DNA of 64,000 nt from Garcia nutans (lineage: Eukaryota > Streptophyta > Magnoliopsida > Malpighiales > Euphorbiaceae): assembly GCA_947685225.1 (NCBI GenBank), contig CANTUV010000051.1, forward strand, positions 7,750,001 to 7,814,000, written 5' to 3'. The translations under genes were made by a program, and so were the position numbers. The notes beneath the pieces are model-generated. The model searched no databases. It saw only the letters and a list, made by a program, of their open reading frames with translations, and was not told where the DNA came from. Each line of letters starts with the position of its first letter. Position 1 is the first letter of the stretch. Positions 20,913 to 31,154 of this stretch are shown here, in pieces.

Positions 20913-22298
20913 TGTAGACCCTTAATTTTTTATCAGGTCCAGTCCAGAAATTTTAAAACAGTTCAAAATAATTTTTATGGTACTTATTATTTATTTTATT
21001 ATTTGTTATTTATTTATTTTAATAATATAATATTTATTTTATTTATTATTTATAATATTTATTTTATTGATTTTTATTATTTATAATATTTATTTTATTG
21101 ATTTTTATTATTTATAATATTGATTTTTATTTATTATTTATTTTTAATAATATAATAATATTTATTTTTAATAAAAAATAAAATAAAAAAAGTAAAAAAA
21201 TAAAAATTGGACGGATCGGCCAGCGACCCGCGGCAGTGCTGCCGCGCTGCAATTAGCAATTGGCTCACCACAAGCCCAAGCCTGTGGCGAATTGCTGCCA
21301 TTCTTGCCCAGCGCCCAGCTTCAGCTAGGGCTGTTAATGCAGCCCGTGGCCCGAAAAATTCGGCCCGGCCCGAAGGGTTTTCTGGCCGGGTTGGGCCGGC
21401 CCGAACTCATATTAGGGTCGGGCCACGGGCTTTAAAATCCAACTCAAGCTATGCTCGGGTCGGGCCTCGGGTTGGGATAAAAAATCTCGGGCCGGCCTGA
21501 CCCGGCCTGAGATATTAATTTTTTTATATTTTTTTAATTTTTTTTATATTTATATTTTGATAATTTATTTTTTAAAAATATTATATATAAAAAATGATAT
21601 AATAATTTATATATTATTAGATATAATTTAGTATAATAAATTTTTAAAGTAATATTTATAGGTAATTTTTATTAAAATTTAAAAAAAAATTCTTTTTTTT
21701 AATTTTAAAAAAATCGGGCAGGCCCGACCCGGTCAGGCCCGAAGTGGCCAGGCCCTGCCCGGCCGGGCTTCGGGCTGGGCCACGGGCTTCAAACTGCAGC
21801 CCGAAAAAACTCGAGTCGGGCTTCGGGCCGGGGTCAAACCCGGCCCGGCCCATGTACACCCCCTAGCTTCAGCACATAATTTTGCCCAGCAGCAGTTCGC
21901 CTAGACCGATCCTCGTGCAGCAGCGCCCAATAGCCTCGTCTTATCAAACCTCGCCAGCACGCGCAGTTTTCACCGAAAATGTTTTTAATCTCAGTTTTTT
22001 AATTTTATTTTCCTAAAGAGTTTTATTTTCCTTAAACTAAACATAATTAGGTTTATAATTTTCTTATAAATAACAACATTAAATACATGAAAAAGGGAGA
22101 AGAGAAAATTTTTATTCGGCCAAGAAGATTTTTTTTAGAGCAATTATTTGGGACTTTTTCTTCGGACTAGAAACTTTGGAATTTGATAAGGACAAAAAAT
22201 TTATTCAGAACTGGACTTTTGGTTTTTTCCTTGATTGGGGCAGAAACATAAAAATAAAAGGACGCAGGGACTTTTAGCTCTCGAACTTTGGTAGCAAT
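20913..22298 (+). repeat. candidate solo LTR, gypsy-like, with hAT-type insert
   Basis: Begins TGTAGACCCTTAA at 20913 and ends near TTTGGTAGCA at 22296, with a plus-strand TATA (TTATAAATAACA at about 22064). This fits an LTR of about 0.84 kb once the 540-bp insert at 21326-21865 is removed. The flanks do not match: CAGTG is on the left and AT, then element B, on the right. So either it was cut on one side or the borders are slightly off. From 20977 to 21200 nearly every base is A or T, with a unit of about 31 bases containing ATTATTTATAATATT repeated nearly three times (about 21040-21122). Confidence 0.4.
21326..21865. mobile_element. non-autonomous hAT-type element, second copy, 540 bp
   Basis: Flanked by a perfect 8-bp duplication GCTTCAGC (21318-21325 and 21866-21873). 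Ends are TAGGGCTGTTAATG and TGTACACCCCCTA. The interior is clearly homologous to the copy at 19984-20543: GC-rich CGGGCC-type subterminal words around an AT-rich core. It is somewhat more diverged at its termini. No transposase is encoded. Confidence 0.88.
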
Positions 22299-23993
22299 TG
22301 GTGCTTCGCGAGCTATGCTATGGCTATACCGCAAGTGCACGGGTCGCCCAAGTAATATAGTAGTGAGTGAGTTGTCGTTCCACTGGGGACAAGACCAAGT
22401 ACTAGTGCAAATCTTAATCGTTGTTTAGCAAATCAATAGTTGTGTGATGCTTTGTGACTAAAAACAACTAAATAATAACTGAAATAAAAGGAAATTAAAT
22501 GTTGTGCGCAAAAGGATTTATAATGATATTGATAGAACTATCCAGATATTGAATCCCCCTAGCCTCAATAATATTTATGACCAATCAATTCAGCTAAATT
22601 ATTTAATAGAATTGAATTGGCATTCCTCTAAATTAGATTAAAGCCTCTCTCGAGTGGATTAATCCCTAATCACTAAGTAGAGTGCTGGAATCTCTTCTCA
22701 AACACAATTAAATAGATCTTGCATTAAGAACAAAGAACTATAAACCAAAGGATCTTGTAGGTCTATCTCTAGTACCCCAATCAATCCTCAACCCTTATAA
22801 GTATTCAATTCACATCAAGCTTTCTCAAGTCAATAATATGAAAATAACAACCAATCAATAAGCATGCTATTATCAATTGGAAATAACATCAAGTATCATA
22901 AGAATAAAACAACTCAATTAATTGATTCAACTGAATATAATTGTTCAATTCATACAAATTGGCTAGGGTTCATCAACATCTAGATAGAGAAGGAATTAGT
23001 TCATATTCAAAGCTAGAAAAACAGAGCAAGATAAATGAGTAAGAGAAACCAAACAATTCATGGCAGTAAATCTGTATTTCTTCACTTGAGCTCTTGATTC
23101 TTGGTTTAGGGCTTGTATAAGATGTGAATCTTTCTTCAAACTCAACTCAAAACCCTTCTCCTTGCTCCAGCAGATGGCTCCTCCTCCTCTTCCTTGTTCT
23201 CTGCTTCCAACAATGTCCCAGCAAAAACTGCTGTTCTTCTCCCCCTCTTCTCTTTTTATTTCCCTTCAAATCTCCAGCCCATACTTCCAACTCACCATAC
23301 CCATCCATTGTCTACCACTTTCCTTTGGTTCATCACCATTTTCCCTGATTTAGGCAAGCTTTCCTTATCTTGTTCTTTCTTTTTTGGCAAAGGCACAGCT
23401 GTTGTCCCCCACTTATTCCCCAATCAGTGCAAAGAATCTAACTTTTCGACAGGTGACACGACCACTGACACGCCCATGTCACTGGGCGTGTCATAGGCAC
23501 TGTGATTCTGAATAAAGGGCACGCCCATTGACACGCCCGTGTTACTGGGCGTGTCACAGCTACTGTAAGTCTGGATAAAAGGTACGATCATTGGCACGCC
23601 CGTGGTCCTGGGCGTGTCACAGCTACTGTGACTCTGGATGAAAGGCACGATCATTGGCACGCCCGTGGTCCTGGGCGTGTCACAGCTACTGTGACTCTGG
23701 ACATATGGCATGTTTGGTGACACGCCCATGCAACTGGACGTGTCATAGCCACTAAATGCAGTAACAAGGGCACGACTATTGACACGCCCGTGTTCATGGG
23801 CGTGTCCATTGACAGATTTTGCTCTTTTCTTCTACTTTCATCCGTAATTGCTCCGAAATGACCAAAAGTCTCAAATTATCGAGAATTCCTGAAATTAACC
23901 TTAAAATGCACTTTGAAAAAATAAATTAAACTCAATTGGATAATAATCATATTAAGAAATAGGAATAAAATATCATTAATTATGTACTTATTA
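22299..23993 (-). repeat. 3' LTR of element B, 1695 bp
   Basis: Plus-strand ends are TGGTGCTTCGCG and GTACTTATTA. The outer end is TG, but the inner end is TA rather than CA in both LTR copies. I placed it by alignment with the LTR of element A and by the polypurine tract beside it. A hairpin repeat array (23449-23820) lies in U3. Immediately left is GCAAT, a possible target duplication with no visible partner because the right side is a tandem copy. Confidence 0.85.
23449..23820. repeat. tandem hairpin minisatellite in the element B LTR (first copy)
   Basis: Six units of about 63 bases. The core of each is GACACGCCC, an 8-base loop, then GGGCGTGTC, a 9-bp inverted repeat. It is perfect in units 1, 2 and 6; units 3 and 4 have a G-T pair; unit 5 has one mismatch. 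Between cores is a spacer with CACAGCTACTGTGACTCTGG. The array is rich in CpG within an otherwise AT-rich LTR. The same array is at 30610-30981 in the other LTR. Confidence 0.88.
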
Positions 23994-25260
23994 AATTCCC
24001 CTACACTTGAGTTTTTGCTTGTCCTTAAGCAAACTAAATCACTGTAATAAGCAGAAATGACGGAATCCCTCTATATTCAAAAAGAAAAATAAAGTTTTAA
24101 CAATGCTCGAATCGGATAACCTCACTTTCTCAATCAAAATAATTCACAATCATAACAGCTGAATCAAGAAGTTTCAAAATAAAAATTTCACATAGCTAAA
24201 ACCTAAAAATCCAGAGTTAAAAAATTAAGCATAAAATTCCAGCAAATTCAAATTCCATGAACAAAGTACGAAAAACGTGAATTTTCTCTTAAGCACTCTA
24301 TTCCTCAAATTATTATTATTATTATTTATATATATATATATATATTTTAAGGAGCCCGACTTGTTTGAACTGATACTAGCCTTTTGATGCGAAGGTAAAC
24401 ATTTGTGATGCCGACCCTCGGTTACTCAACCAGAATCACCGTTCAAATGGCTACTAGCACTATTCACGATTCCAACTCATTTGTTTTGATTTGAGAGTCA
24501 AAATCAGCGGAACAGGGAAAAATTTTCAAAGCTCCTTTAATTAGAATTATTTTCTTTGGTTATTTTTTTGTATTCAAGGGTTATAAACTTAAGGGTCGTA
24601 CTAAGTCCGACTCAAGAATCTACGGAATTATATTATGCTAAAAAATATAACTAAGGTTTTAAACTCTAGAAATGTTCCAATTTCCATCAATCCACAACTT
24701 AACTATAGCCATTACAATCGATCCTCAACAATTGATCAAAATCACTAAGTTAACCTCAACAAGAAATTGTCATTTAGGAAATCTCAAATTAGTTTAATAT
24801 ATAAAGGAAAGTCACATCAAGTCACACTTATCATAACAATTTAGCTCACTTAGCAGGCATTGATTGAGACAAATGAATCAAAATAATAAAAAAATGAAGT
24901 AGTAAAAATTTATTCAAGAAAGTATACCTCTCCCCCTTACTTAGGATGCACATTGTCCTCAATGTGTGTGCAAAACACGAAACAATGAAGAGAGAGAATA
25001 ACTGCCCCTTTTTATGTCCATGAGTGGTTGAATATGAGTACGGTGCCAAGAGTGTGGTGAAGGAGGTTTTGCATCAAAACAATATTCTAAAATGCACTCA
25101 AAACAAGGTTAATATATAAATAAAGAAAGGAAACAATGCTTAAAGAAAATAATAATAATCATCCAAAAGCAATTAAAAAGAAGAAAAATTAAAAAGCGTA
25201 TTAAATAAGTAAAAAAAAATGAAAGACGACATAAAAAATAAGATAAAAATTAAAATGTGG
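23994..25260 (-). other. 3' noncoding region of element B with polypurine tract
   Basis: On the minus strand AAGTGTAGGGGAA directly precedes the LTR and is the polypurine tract. The remainder is AT-rich and noncoding. A microsatellite of TTA then TA units lies at about 24309-24345; its copy in the partial tandem repeat is about 8 bases shorter. Confidence 0.7.
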
Positions 25261-26739
25261 CTAGTCACTGCTGGTCTCATCATCGGAGACATCAATCTGT
25301 GGAGCAGGTTCCGATGCAGGTGCAGGTGCAGGTGTCGGTGCACGGGCAGGTGGCTGATAGGGTGGAGGTGGTGGCTGTGAAGGGTGAAACCCCTGATACC
25401 GCCAGAATTCCAACATGGATTGCTCCAGCCACTGCCGTCTCAGGATCTCGTGATCCAGCTGGGCTTGGAAAGAATCTCTCTGGTCCTGTAAGAGCTGCAG
25501 CAGCTCTTACTGCTGGATTAAGATCATATTCTGGTTTAGCTCGATATTACCTATTTTACCTTCAATCCGGCACATCTGAAGCTCAAATTCTGTGGGTTTC
25601 CTATCATCATCCCACTCCTCATTAACTGACTGGCGCCAATCCCGGAATGCAGGAGGCTGGACAAAAGAAGGCCCAGCAGAAGAAGAAGGTGCAGCAGCAG
25701 TAGAGGGTCCAGCAGCGGTGGATGTACCCGGAAAATCTGACGGTGGAGGCGGTGGTATATCGGAGGTAGGAGCAGAAGGGGCTGCCTCTGGTATATCTGC
25801 ATCCATAGGAGCGGCCTGCAGCCCAGCTACCTTCTCCCTGTTCAATCTCTTTAGTGTGTCCATAGCCAACAGCTTGGGCATACCATCCACCGTCATAGGG
25901 AGGCAACCATCTAACAAACCCAGCCGGCGAGCAAGTCTCGTGACATACATGCCACCATGTAGAGGACCTGAAGCTCCCTTCCTAGACTGCTCATAGAAAA
26001 AATGTGTGATGGCATGGGCAACATTGCACCGGATCTTCTGCGTCATGCAGTGCAGAAAAAAGAGATCCCTCAAGGTCACCACCCCTGTACTGCTCAGTCG
26101 TGCTGTAAGAGTATGAACCAATAAATTATGCACCACCCGGCAGGGGAAAGAATCAAAGTTGGATGCCTTGGAGACCTTGGGCTGATATTTATCGGCATTG
26201 GGTGCAAAGCTCTACCAGATCCGAGGAGGAACAACCTCATACTCAGCAAAATCCACCTCGGCGTTGAGATAATCAATGGTCTGGATATCCTCTTCTGTAT
26301 ATAACCCTAGATGTATCCCAAGGTCATTGATGCTCATGTTGAACCTCCGCCCTCCCAATCTGAATTTGATAGTCGGCTCAGTAATGGAGAGCTTGGTCTT
26401 CTGGAACTGGAAAGTGCAGTAAAATTCCAGTGTAAGCTCTCGGTATGAGGGCTCGTTGATAAAGAAGAGCTGGCCCCGCCCCGGTTGATCAATCAACTCC
26501 TTCACCTATGCTGCAATATTAACCAGTTCCATAGCCTCCCAATCTAAGAATCGAGGCGCGGACCATTCTTTGTTGCCGAATAGTTCGAAGCGCCTGCGTT
26601 CCTCGGCGTTGGAAAACCTGAGGCATTTGTGTGTCGCCATAAATTTAGAAGATGGGCGTGTAGCAGGTTGGCTGGAACTGCCCTCCCCACGGGCCCGTTT
26701 GGTGGGAAGCTGAGAAGACGATTGTTTGCGAGGGCCCAT
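25261..26739 (-). pseudogene. Athila-type ORF3 with three in-frame stop codons
   Basis: One continuous frame from ATG 26739 (MGPRKQSSSQLPTKRARG) to TAG 25263-25261, 492 codons, broken only by TAG at 26508-26506, TAG at 26214-26212 and TAA at 25509-25507. There are no frameshifts. Features in order: a basic serine-rich N-terminus; CLRFSNAEERRRFELF; ELTLEFYCTFQF (about residues 103-114); LGIHLGLYTEEDIQT; VTLRDLFFLHCM; LGLLDGCLPMTVDGMPKLL; a proline/serine-rich stretch; FRDWRQSVNEEWDD; a coiled-coil-like glutamine-rich stretch; and a proline/alanine tail ending DDETSSD. It corresponds to the third ORF of Athila-like elements. Its function is unknown. Confidence 0.8.
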
Positions 26740-26830
26740 TTTTGATTAATCAAAAACATGTAAACAATGGGTTGCCTCCCACCTAGCACTTCTTTAACGT
26801 CGTATTAGTTGGACGGTCGGGCAAATGTCC
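26740..26830 (-). other. deletion junction between gag-protease and ORF3 in element B
   Basis: The short segment carries the minus-strand phrase GTCCAACTAATACGACGTTA and GGGAGGCAACCCATTG. In element A and other Athila-like elements this phrase follows integrase. Here it directly follows the stop of gag-protease, marking where reverse transcriptase, RNase H and integrase were lost. Confidence 0.7.
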
Positions 26831-29320
26831 CTAATCCGGAAGAGGTTTCAGTTCCAAGTTGGGTGGATCAATCACCGATGGTTTTGGCTTTTCTTCCTTT
26901 GGCATCTCAATGGTCTCATATGCCTTGCATTTGAATGATTTGCTTGCTTCAAGAAAAGCAAGTTGCTCCATTGCTTCTTGGCCCTCAACATTTTCCTGCA
27001 ATAAACACAACTCAAGGGGATCCTTGGAAACAATGTTAGTAACACAATTTACGGTCTCATGCTCAACGACATCATTGCATGATTCCGCCTCATCAAGTGA
27101 AAGTGAATGTTTCATGGCATCATGTATCCTAAAAATAACTTTCTCATCACCCACTCTTAAAGTCAATGTGCCGTCATGAACATCAATAAGGGCACGGGCT
27201 GTATTTAAAAATGGCCTACCAAGAATAAGCGAAACATCCGCATCCTCATCAATATCAATGACAACAAAATCATTGGGGAAAATGAAATCCCCGACTTTTA
27301 CCAACACATCTTCTATTATGCCACGAGGGTGGACTACCGATTTATCGACAAGTTGGATGGTCATGAGTGTTGGTTTAGGTTTACCAATGCCTAGCTCTTT
27401 AAACATTTTATAAGGCATAATACTTATGCTAGCCCCCAAATCAGCTAATGCACTTTTAACCTCAAGATTACCTATAAAACATGTAATGCTAAAACTACCT
27501 AGGTCTTTTAACTTCTTAGGTAATCTTCTTTGCAAAATTGCTGAACTCTTTTCAGATAAATGCACTAAAGACACTTCCTCAAGTTTCCTTTTGTTAGAAA
27601 GGATGTCTTTCAAAAACTTAGCATACTTAGGCATTTGTGACAAAGCTTCAGCAAATGGAACATTAATATGCAATTGTTTAAAAAGTTCAAGAAATTTACC
27701 GAACTGAGCATTAATCTTGTCCTTGTTCAACCTTGCCGGATAGGGTACTCTAGGTCGGTATTCCTTCAAATTTGGGCTGCTTTCTTGTGGCTGCTTCTCT
27801 TTCTCACTTTCAAGTGCAGCTTTCTCTCCCGAAGTGACAGGAGGATCATCTTCTTTTTCTTTTTCTTGTTCTTCAGCCCTTTTCTTTTCCACATCTCCCT
27901 TGATCTCTTTTCCACTCCTTAGTGTAATTGCCTTTAGTTGCTCTTTAGGGTTTGCCTCAGTGTTGCTAGGTAAACTTCCTTGTGGTCTCTCACTGAGCAA
28001 TTTGGCAATTTGCCCCACCTGATTCTCCAAATTGTGAATGGAGGCTTGTTGATTTCTAAGGGTGGTTTCAGTTGATTGAAACCTGGTTTCAGAAGCTGTT
28101 ATAAATTTCTCCATCATGTCCTCCAAACTACTCTTTCTTAGAGGGGCAGCTTGTTGATGTTGGGGTTGCTGGAATCCAGGGGGAGGTCTTGGATTATTTT
28201 GATTGTTCCATGAGAAATTTGGATGATTCCTCCACCCCGGATTGTATGTGTTGCTGTATGGATTATTCTGTTGTTGCCTTGGTATATTTCCAACATAATC
28301 TACTTGCTCTTGCTTAGAAAACATGTTGCCACTTTGGCAATCTTGACTTTGATGTCCACCTCTACACCATTCACAAGACATTACCTGCATAACTTTCCCA
28401 GAAGAAGAGGCCAAAGAATCAAATTTCTTATTCAATGCTTCCAATTGGGCTGTCAAGGCCACCACCGGATCTAATTGGTGTGAACCCATGGCCTTCAGCT
28501 TTCCTTGCTCTCTTGGGGCTTGCCACTGATAATTGGTGATAGCCATGTCTTCAATTAAATCCCTTGCTTGTTCAGGTGTCTTATTGTTTATGGTACCCCC
28601 AGCTGCTGCATTAATGGATTGCTTACTTACATAATTCAACCCATTGTAAAATGTTTGAATTTGAAGCCATAGTGGAAGCCCATGATGAGGACACCTTCTC
28701 AGCAAATCTTTGAATCTCTCCCAGGCATCATAAAGAGTCTCACCATCTTGTTGCAAAAAAGATGAGATGTCATTCCTCAACTTGGCAGTTTTTGATGGTG
28801 GGAAGTATTTCTCTAAGAATTTCTCTGTCAATTGTCCCCAGGTGGTAAAAGTCCCTAGAGGAAAGGATTTCAGCCACTTCTTTGGTCTATCTCTAAGAGA
28901 AAACGGGAACAACCTCAGCCTAATAGCATCTTCTGAGACATTGTTTATCTTGAATGTGTCACATATTTCCAGAAAGTTCTCAATATGTGCATTAGGATCT
29001 TCATCAGGGAACCCATCGAATTGACAAGTCTGTTGCACCATTTGAATTACATTCGCCTTAATTTTGAAGTTGTTTGCAGCAACTGTCGGCCTCCGGATAC
29101 TAGATTCAGCCCCATTCAAATTAGGCTTAGCAAACTCCTGCATTGTTCTTGGTCCAGCTCCTTCCATCACTTCGAATACTTCTTCTTGTTCAATTTCCAG
29201 ATTTACTCTTGAACTTACGTCTTCCAGATCTGCCTCCTCTTCTTCCTTTTGCTTTCTCCTCAACGTTCTCTCTAGTTCTGGGTCTAACTCCAGTAGTTGG
29301 GACGAGCTAGATCTGGTCAT
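26831..29320 (-). CDS. Athila-like gag-protease, intact
   Basis: 829 codons from ATG 29320 (MTRSSSSQLLELDPELERT). The frame is open 13 codons further upstream, but only from a TTG. Gag covers roughly residues 1-430, with RLRLFPFSLRDRPKKWL and YFPPSKTAKLRNDISSFLQQ. It has a zinc-knuckle-like CEWCRGGHQSQDC with one fewer spacer residue than CX2CX4HX4C, then a glutamine/proline-rich stretch. A lysine/glutamate-rich linker follows. The aspartic protease has active site ADLGASISIM and the flap-side motif LILGRPFLNTARA. The ORF ends LELKPLPD, where reverse transcriptase would begin in a complete element. The product would build particles and process itself. The unbroken frame and near-identical LTRs fit a recent, trans-mobilised element. 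Confidence 0.88.
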   Translation of the reverse strand: MTRSSSSQLLELDPELERTLRRKQKEEEEADLEDVSSRVNLEIEQEEVFEVMEGAGPRTMQEFAKPNLNGAESSIRRPTVAANNFKIKANVIQMVQQTCQFDGFPDEDPNAHIENFLEICDTFKINNVSEDAIRLRLFPFSLRDRPKKWLKSFPLGTFTTWGQLTEKFLEKYFPPSKTAKLRNDISSFLQQDGETLYDAWERFKDLLRRCPHHGLPLWLQIQTFYNGLNYVSKQSINAAAGGTINNKTPEQARDLIEDMAITNYQWQAPREQGKLKAMGSHQLDPVVALTAQLEALNKKFDSLASSSGKVMQVMSCEWCRGGHQSQDCQSGNMFSKQEQVDYVGNIPRQQQNNPYSNTYNPGWRNHPNFSWNNQNNPRPPPGFQQPQHQQAAPLRKSSLEDMMEKFITASETRFQSTETTLRNQQASIHNLENQVGQIAKLLSERPQGSLPSNTEANPKEQLKAITLRSGKEIKGDVEKKRAEEQEKEKEDDPPVTSGEKAALESEKEKQPQESSPNLKEYRPRVPYPARLNKDKINAQFGKFLELFKQLHINVPFAEALSQMPKYAKFLKDILSNKRKLEEVSLVHLSEKSSAILQRRLPKKLKDLGSFSITCFIGNLEVKSALADLGASISIMPYKMFKELGIGKPKPTLMTIQLVDKSVVHPRGIIEDVLVKVGDFIFPNDFVVIDIDEDADVSLILGRPFLNTARALIDVHDGTLTLRVGDEKVIFRIHDAMKHSLSLDEAESCNDVVEHETVNCVTNIVSKDPLELCLLQENVEGQEAMEQLAFLEASKSFKCKAYETIEMPKEEKPKPSVIDPPNLELKPLPD

Positions 29321-29435
29321 AAACAATAAGAAATACCTACAATGATAGTAAACCAGCAAGAACTAATATTAAAAATGATTAAAAATAAAACTAAATCAAC
29401 AATCTTAATTATAATACTAATATTGAAACCGTTGT

Positions 29436-29453
29436 TCCCCGGCAGCGGCGCCA
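29436..29453 (-). other. primer-binding site of element B, tRNA-Asp type
   Basis: The minus strand reads TGGCGCCGCTGCCGGGGA, six bases after the LTR end. It differs from the complement of plant tRNA-Asp (CCCCGGCAACGGCGCCA) at a single base. Confidence 0.88.
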
Positions 29454-29459
29454 AAAACT

Positions 29460-31154
29460 TGGTGCTTCGCGAGCTATGCTATGGCTATACCGCAAGTGCA
29501 CGGGTCGCCCAAGTAATATAGTAGTGAGTGAGTTGTCGTTCCACTGGGGACAAGACCAAGTACTAGTGCAAATCTTAATCGTTGTTTAGCAAATCAATAG
29601 TTGTGTGATGCTTTGTGACTAAAAACAACTAAATAATAACTGAAATAAAAGGAAATTAAATGTTGTGCACAAAAGGATTTATAATGATATTGATAGAACT
29701 ATCCAGATATTGAATCCCCCTAGCCTTAATAATATTTATGATCAATCAATTCAGCTAAATCATTTAATAGAATTGAATTGGCATTCCTCTAAATTAGATT
29801 AAAGCCTCTCTCGAGTGGATTAATCCCTAATCACTAAGTAGAGTGCTGGAATCTCTTCTCAAACACAATTAAATAGATCTTGCATTAAGAACAAAGAACT
29901 ATAAACCAAAGGATCTTGTAGGTCTATCTCTAGTACCCCAATCAATCCTCAACCCTTATGAGTATTCAATTCACATCAAGCTTTCTCAAGTCAATAATAT
30001 GAAAATAACAACCAATCAATAAGCATGCTATTATCAATTGGAAATAACATCAAGTATCATAAGAATAAAACAACTCAATTAATTGATTCAACTGAATATA
30101 ATCGTTCAATTCATACAAATTGGCTAGGGTTCATCAACATCTAGATAGAGAAGGAATTAGTTCATATTCAAAGCTAGAAAAACAGAGCAAGATAAATGAG
30201 TAAGAGAAACCAAACAATTCATGGCAGTAAATCTGTATTTCTTCACTTGAGCTCTTGATTCTTGGTTTAGGGCTTGTGTAAGATGTGAATCTTTCTTCAA
30301 ACTCAACTCAAAACCCTTCTCCTTGCTCCAGCAGATGGCTCCTCCTCCTCTTCCTTGTTCTCTGCTTCCAACAATGTCCCAGCAAAAACTGCTGTTCTTC
30401 TCCCCCTCTTCTCTTTTTATTTCCCTTCAAATCTCCAGCCCATACTTCCAACTCACCATACCCATCCATTGTCTACCACTTTCCTTTGGTTCATCACCAT
30501 TTTCCCTGATTTAGGCAAGCTTTCCTTATCTTGTTCTTTCTTTTTTGGCAAAGGCACAGCTGTTGTCCCCCACTTATTCCCCAATCAGTGCAAAGAATCT
30601 AACTTTTCGACAGGTGACACGATCACTGACACGCCCATGTCACTGGGCGTGTCATAGGCACTGTGATTCTGAATAAAGGGCACGCCCATTGACACGCCCG
30701 TGTTACTGGGCGTGTCACAGCTACTGTAAGTCTGGATAAAAGGTACGATCATTGGCACGCCCGTGGTCCTGGGCGTGTCACAGCTACTGTGACTCTGGAT
30801 GAAAGGCACGATCATTGGCACGCCCGTGGTCCTGGGCGTGTCACAGCTACTGTGACTCTGGACATATGGCACGTTTGGTGACACGCCCATGCAACTGGAC
30901 GTGTCATAGCCACTGAATGCAGTAACAAGGGCACGACTATTGACACGCCTGTGTTCATGGGCGTGTCCATTGACAGATTTTGCTCTTTTCTTCTACTTTC
31001 ATCCGTAATTGCTCCGAAATGACCAAAAGTCTCAAATTATCGAGAATTCCTGAAATTAACCTTAAAATGCACTTTGAAAAAACAAATTAAACTCAATTGG
31101 ATAATAATCATATTAAGAAATAGGAATAAAATATCATTAATTGTGTACTTATTA
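29460..31154 (-). repeat. 5' LTR of element B, 1695 bp
   Basis: Matches 22299-23993 base for base except for about 13 single-base differences, all transitions by my reading, and no length change. Its hairpin minisatellite is at 30610-30981. Instead of flanking host DNA, the sequence beyond 31154 continues into a copy of the element's own 3' internal region. Confidence 0.88.

Larger units (their letters stand above)
22299..31154 (-). mobile_element. Athila-like element B, recent, lacking reverse transcriptase and integrase
   Basis: Minus-strand order: 5' LTR (31154-29460), tRNA-Asp primer site (29453-29436), intact gag-protease ORF (29320-26831), ORF3 with three stops (26739-25261), 3' noncoding region and polypurine tract (25260-23994), 3' LTR (23993-22299). 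The two 1695-bp LTRs differ at about 13 positions by my reading, so insertion or the last exchange between copies is recent. Reverse transcriptase, RNase H and integrase are absent. Protease ends at LELKPLPD plus a stop and runs straight into the region that normally follows integrase. It must therefore have moved with enzymes from another copy. Confidence 0.9.

Noticed and set aside
23449..23820. CRISPR-like array of regular repeats
   Set aside because: Plant nuclear DNA, units lie in an LTR, spacers are themselves repeated, and there are no cas genes.
25257..25996. Plus-strand frames of over 120 residues
   Set aside because: They are antisense to ORF3 of element B, whose minus-strand frame is homologous to element A.
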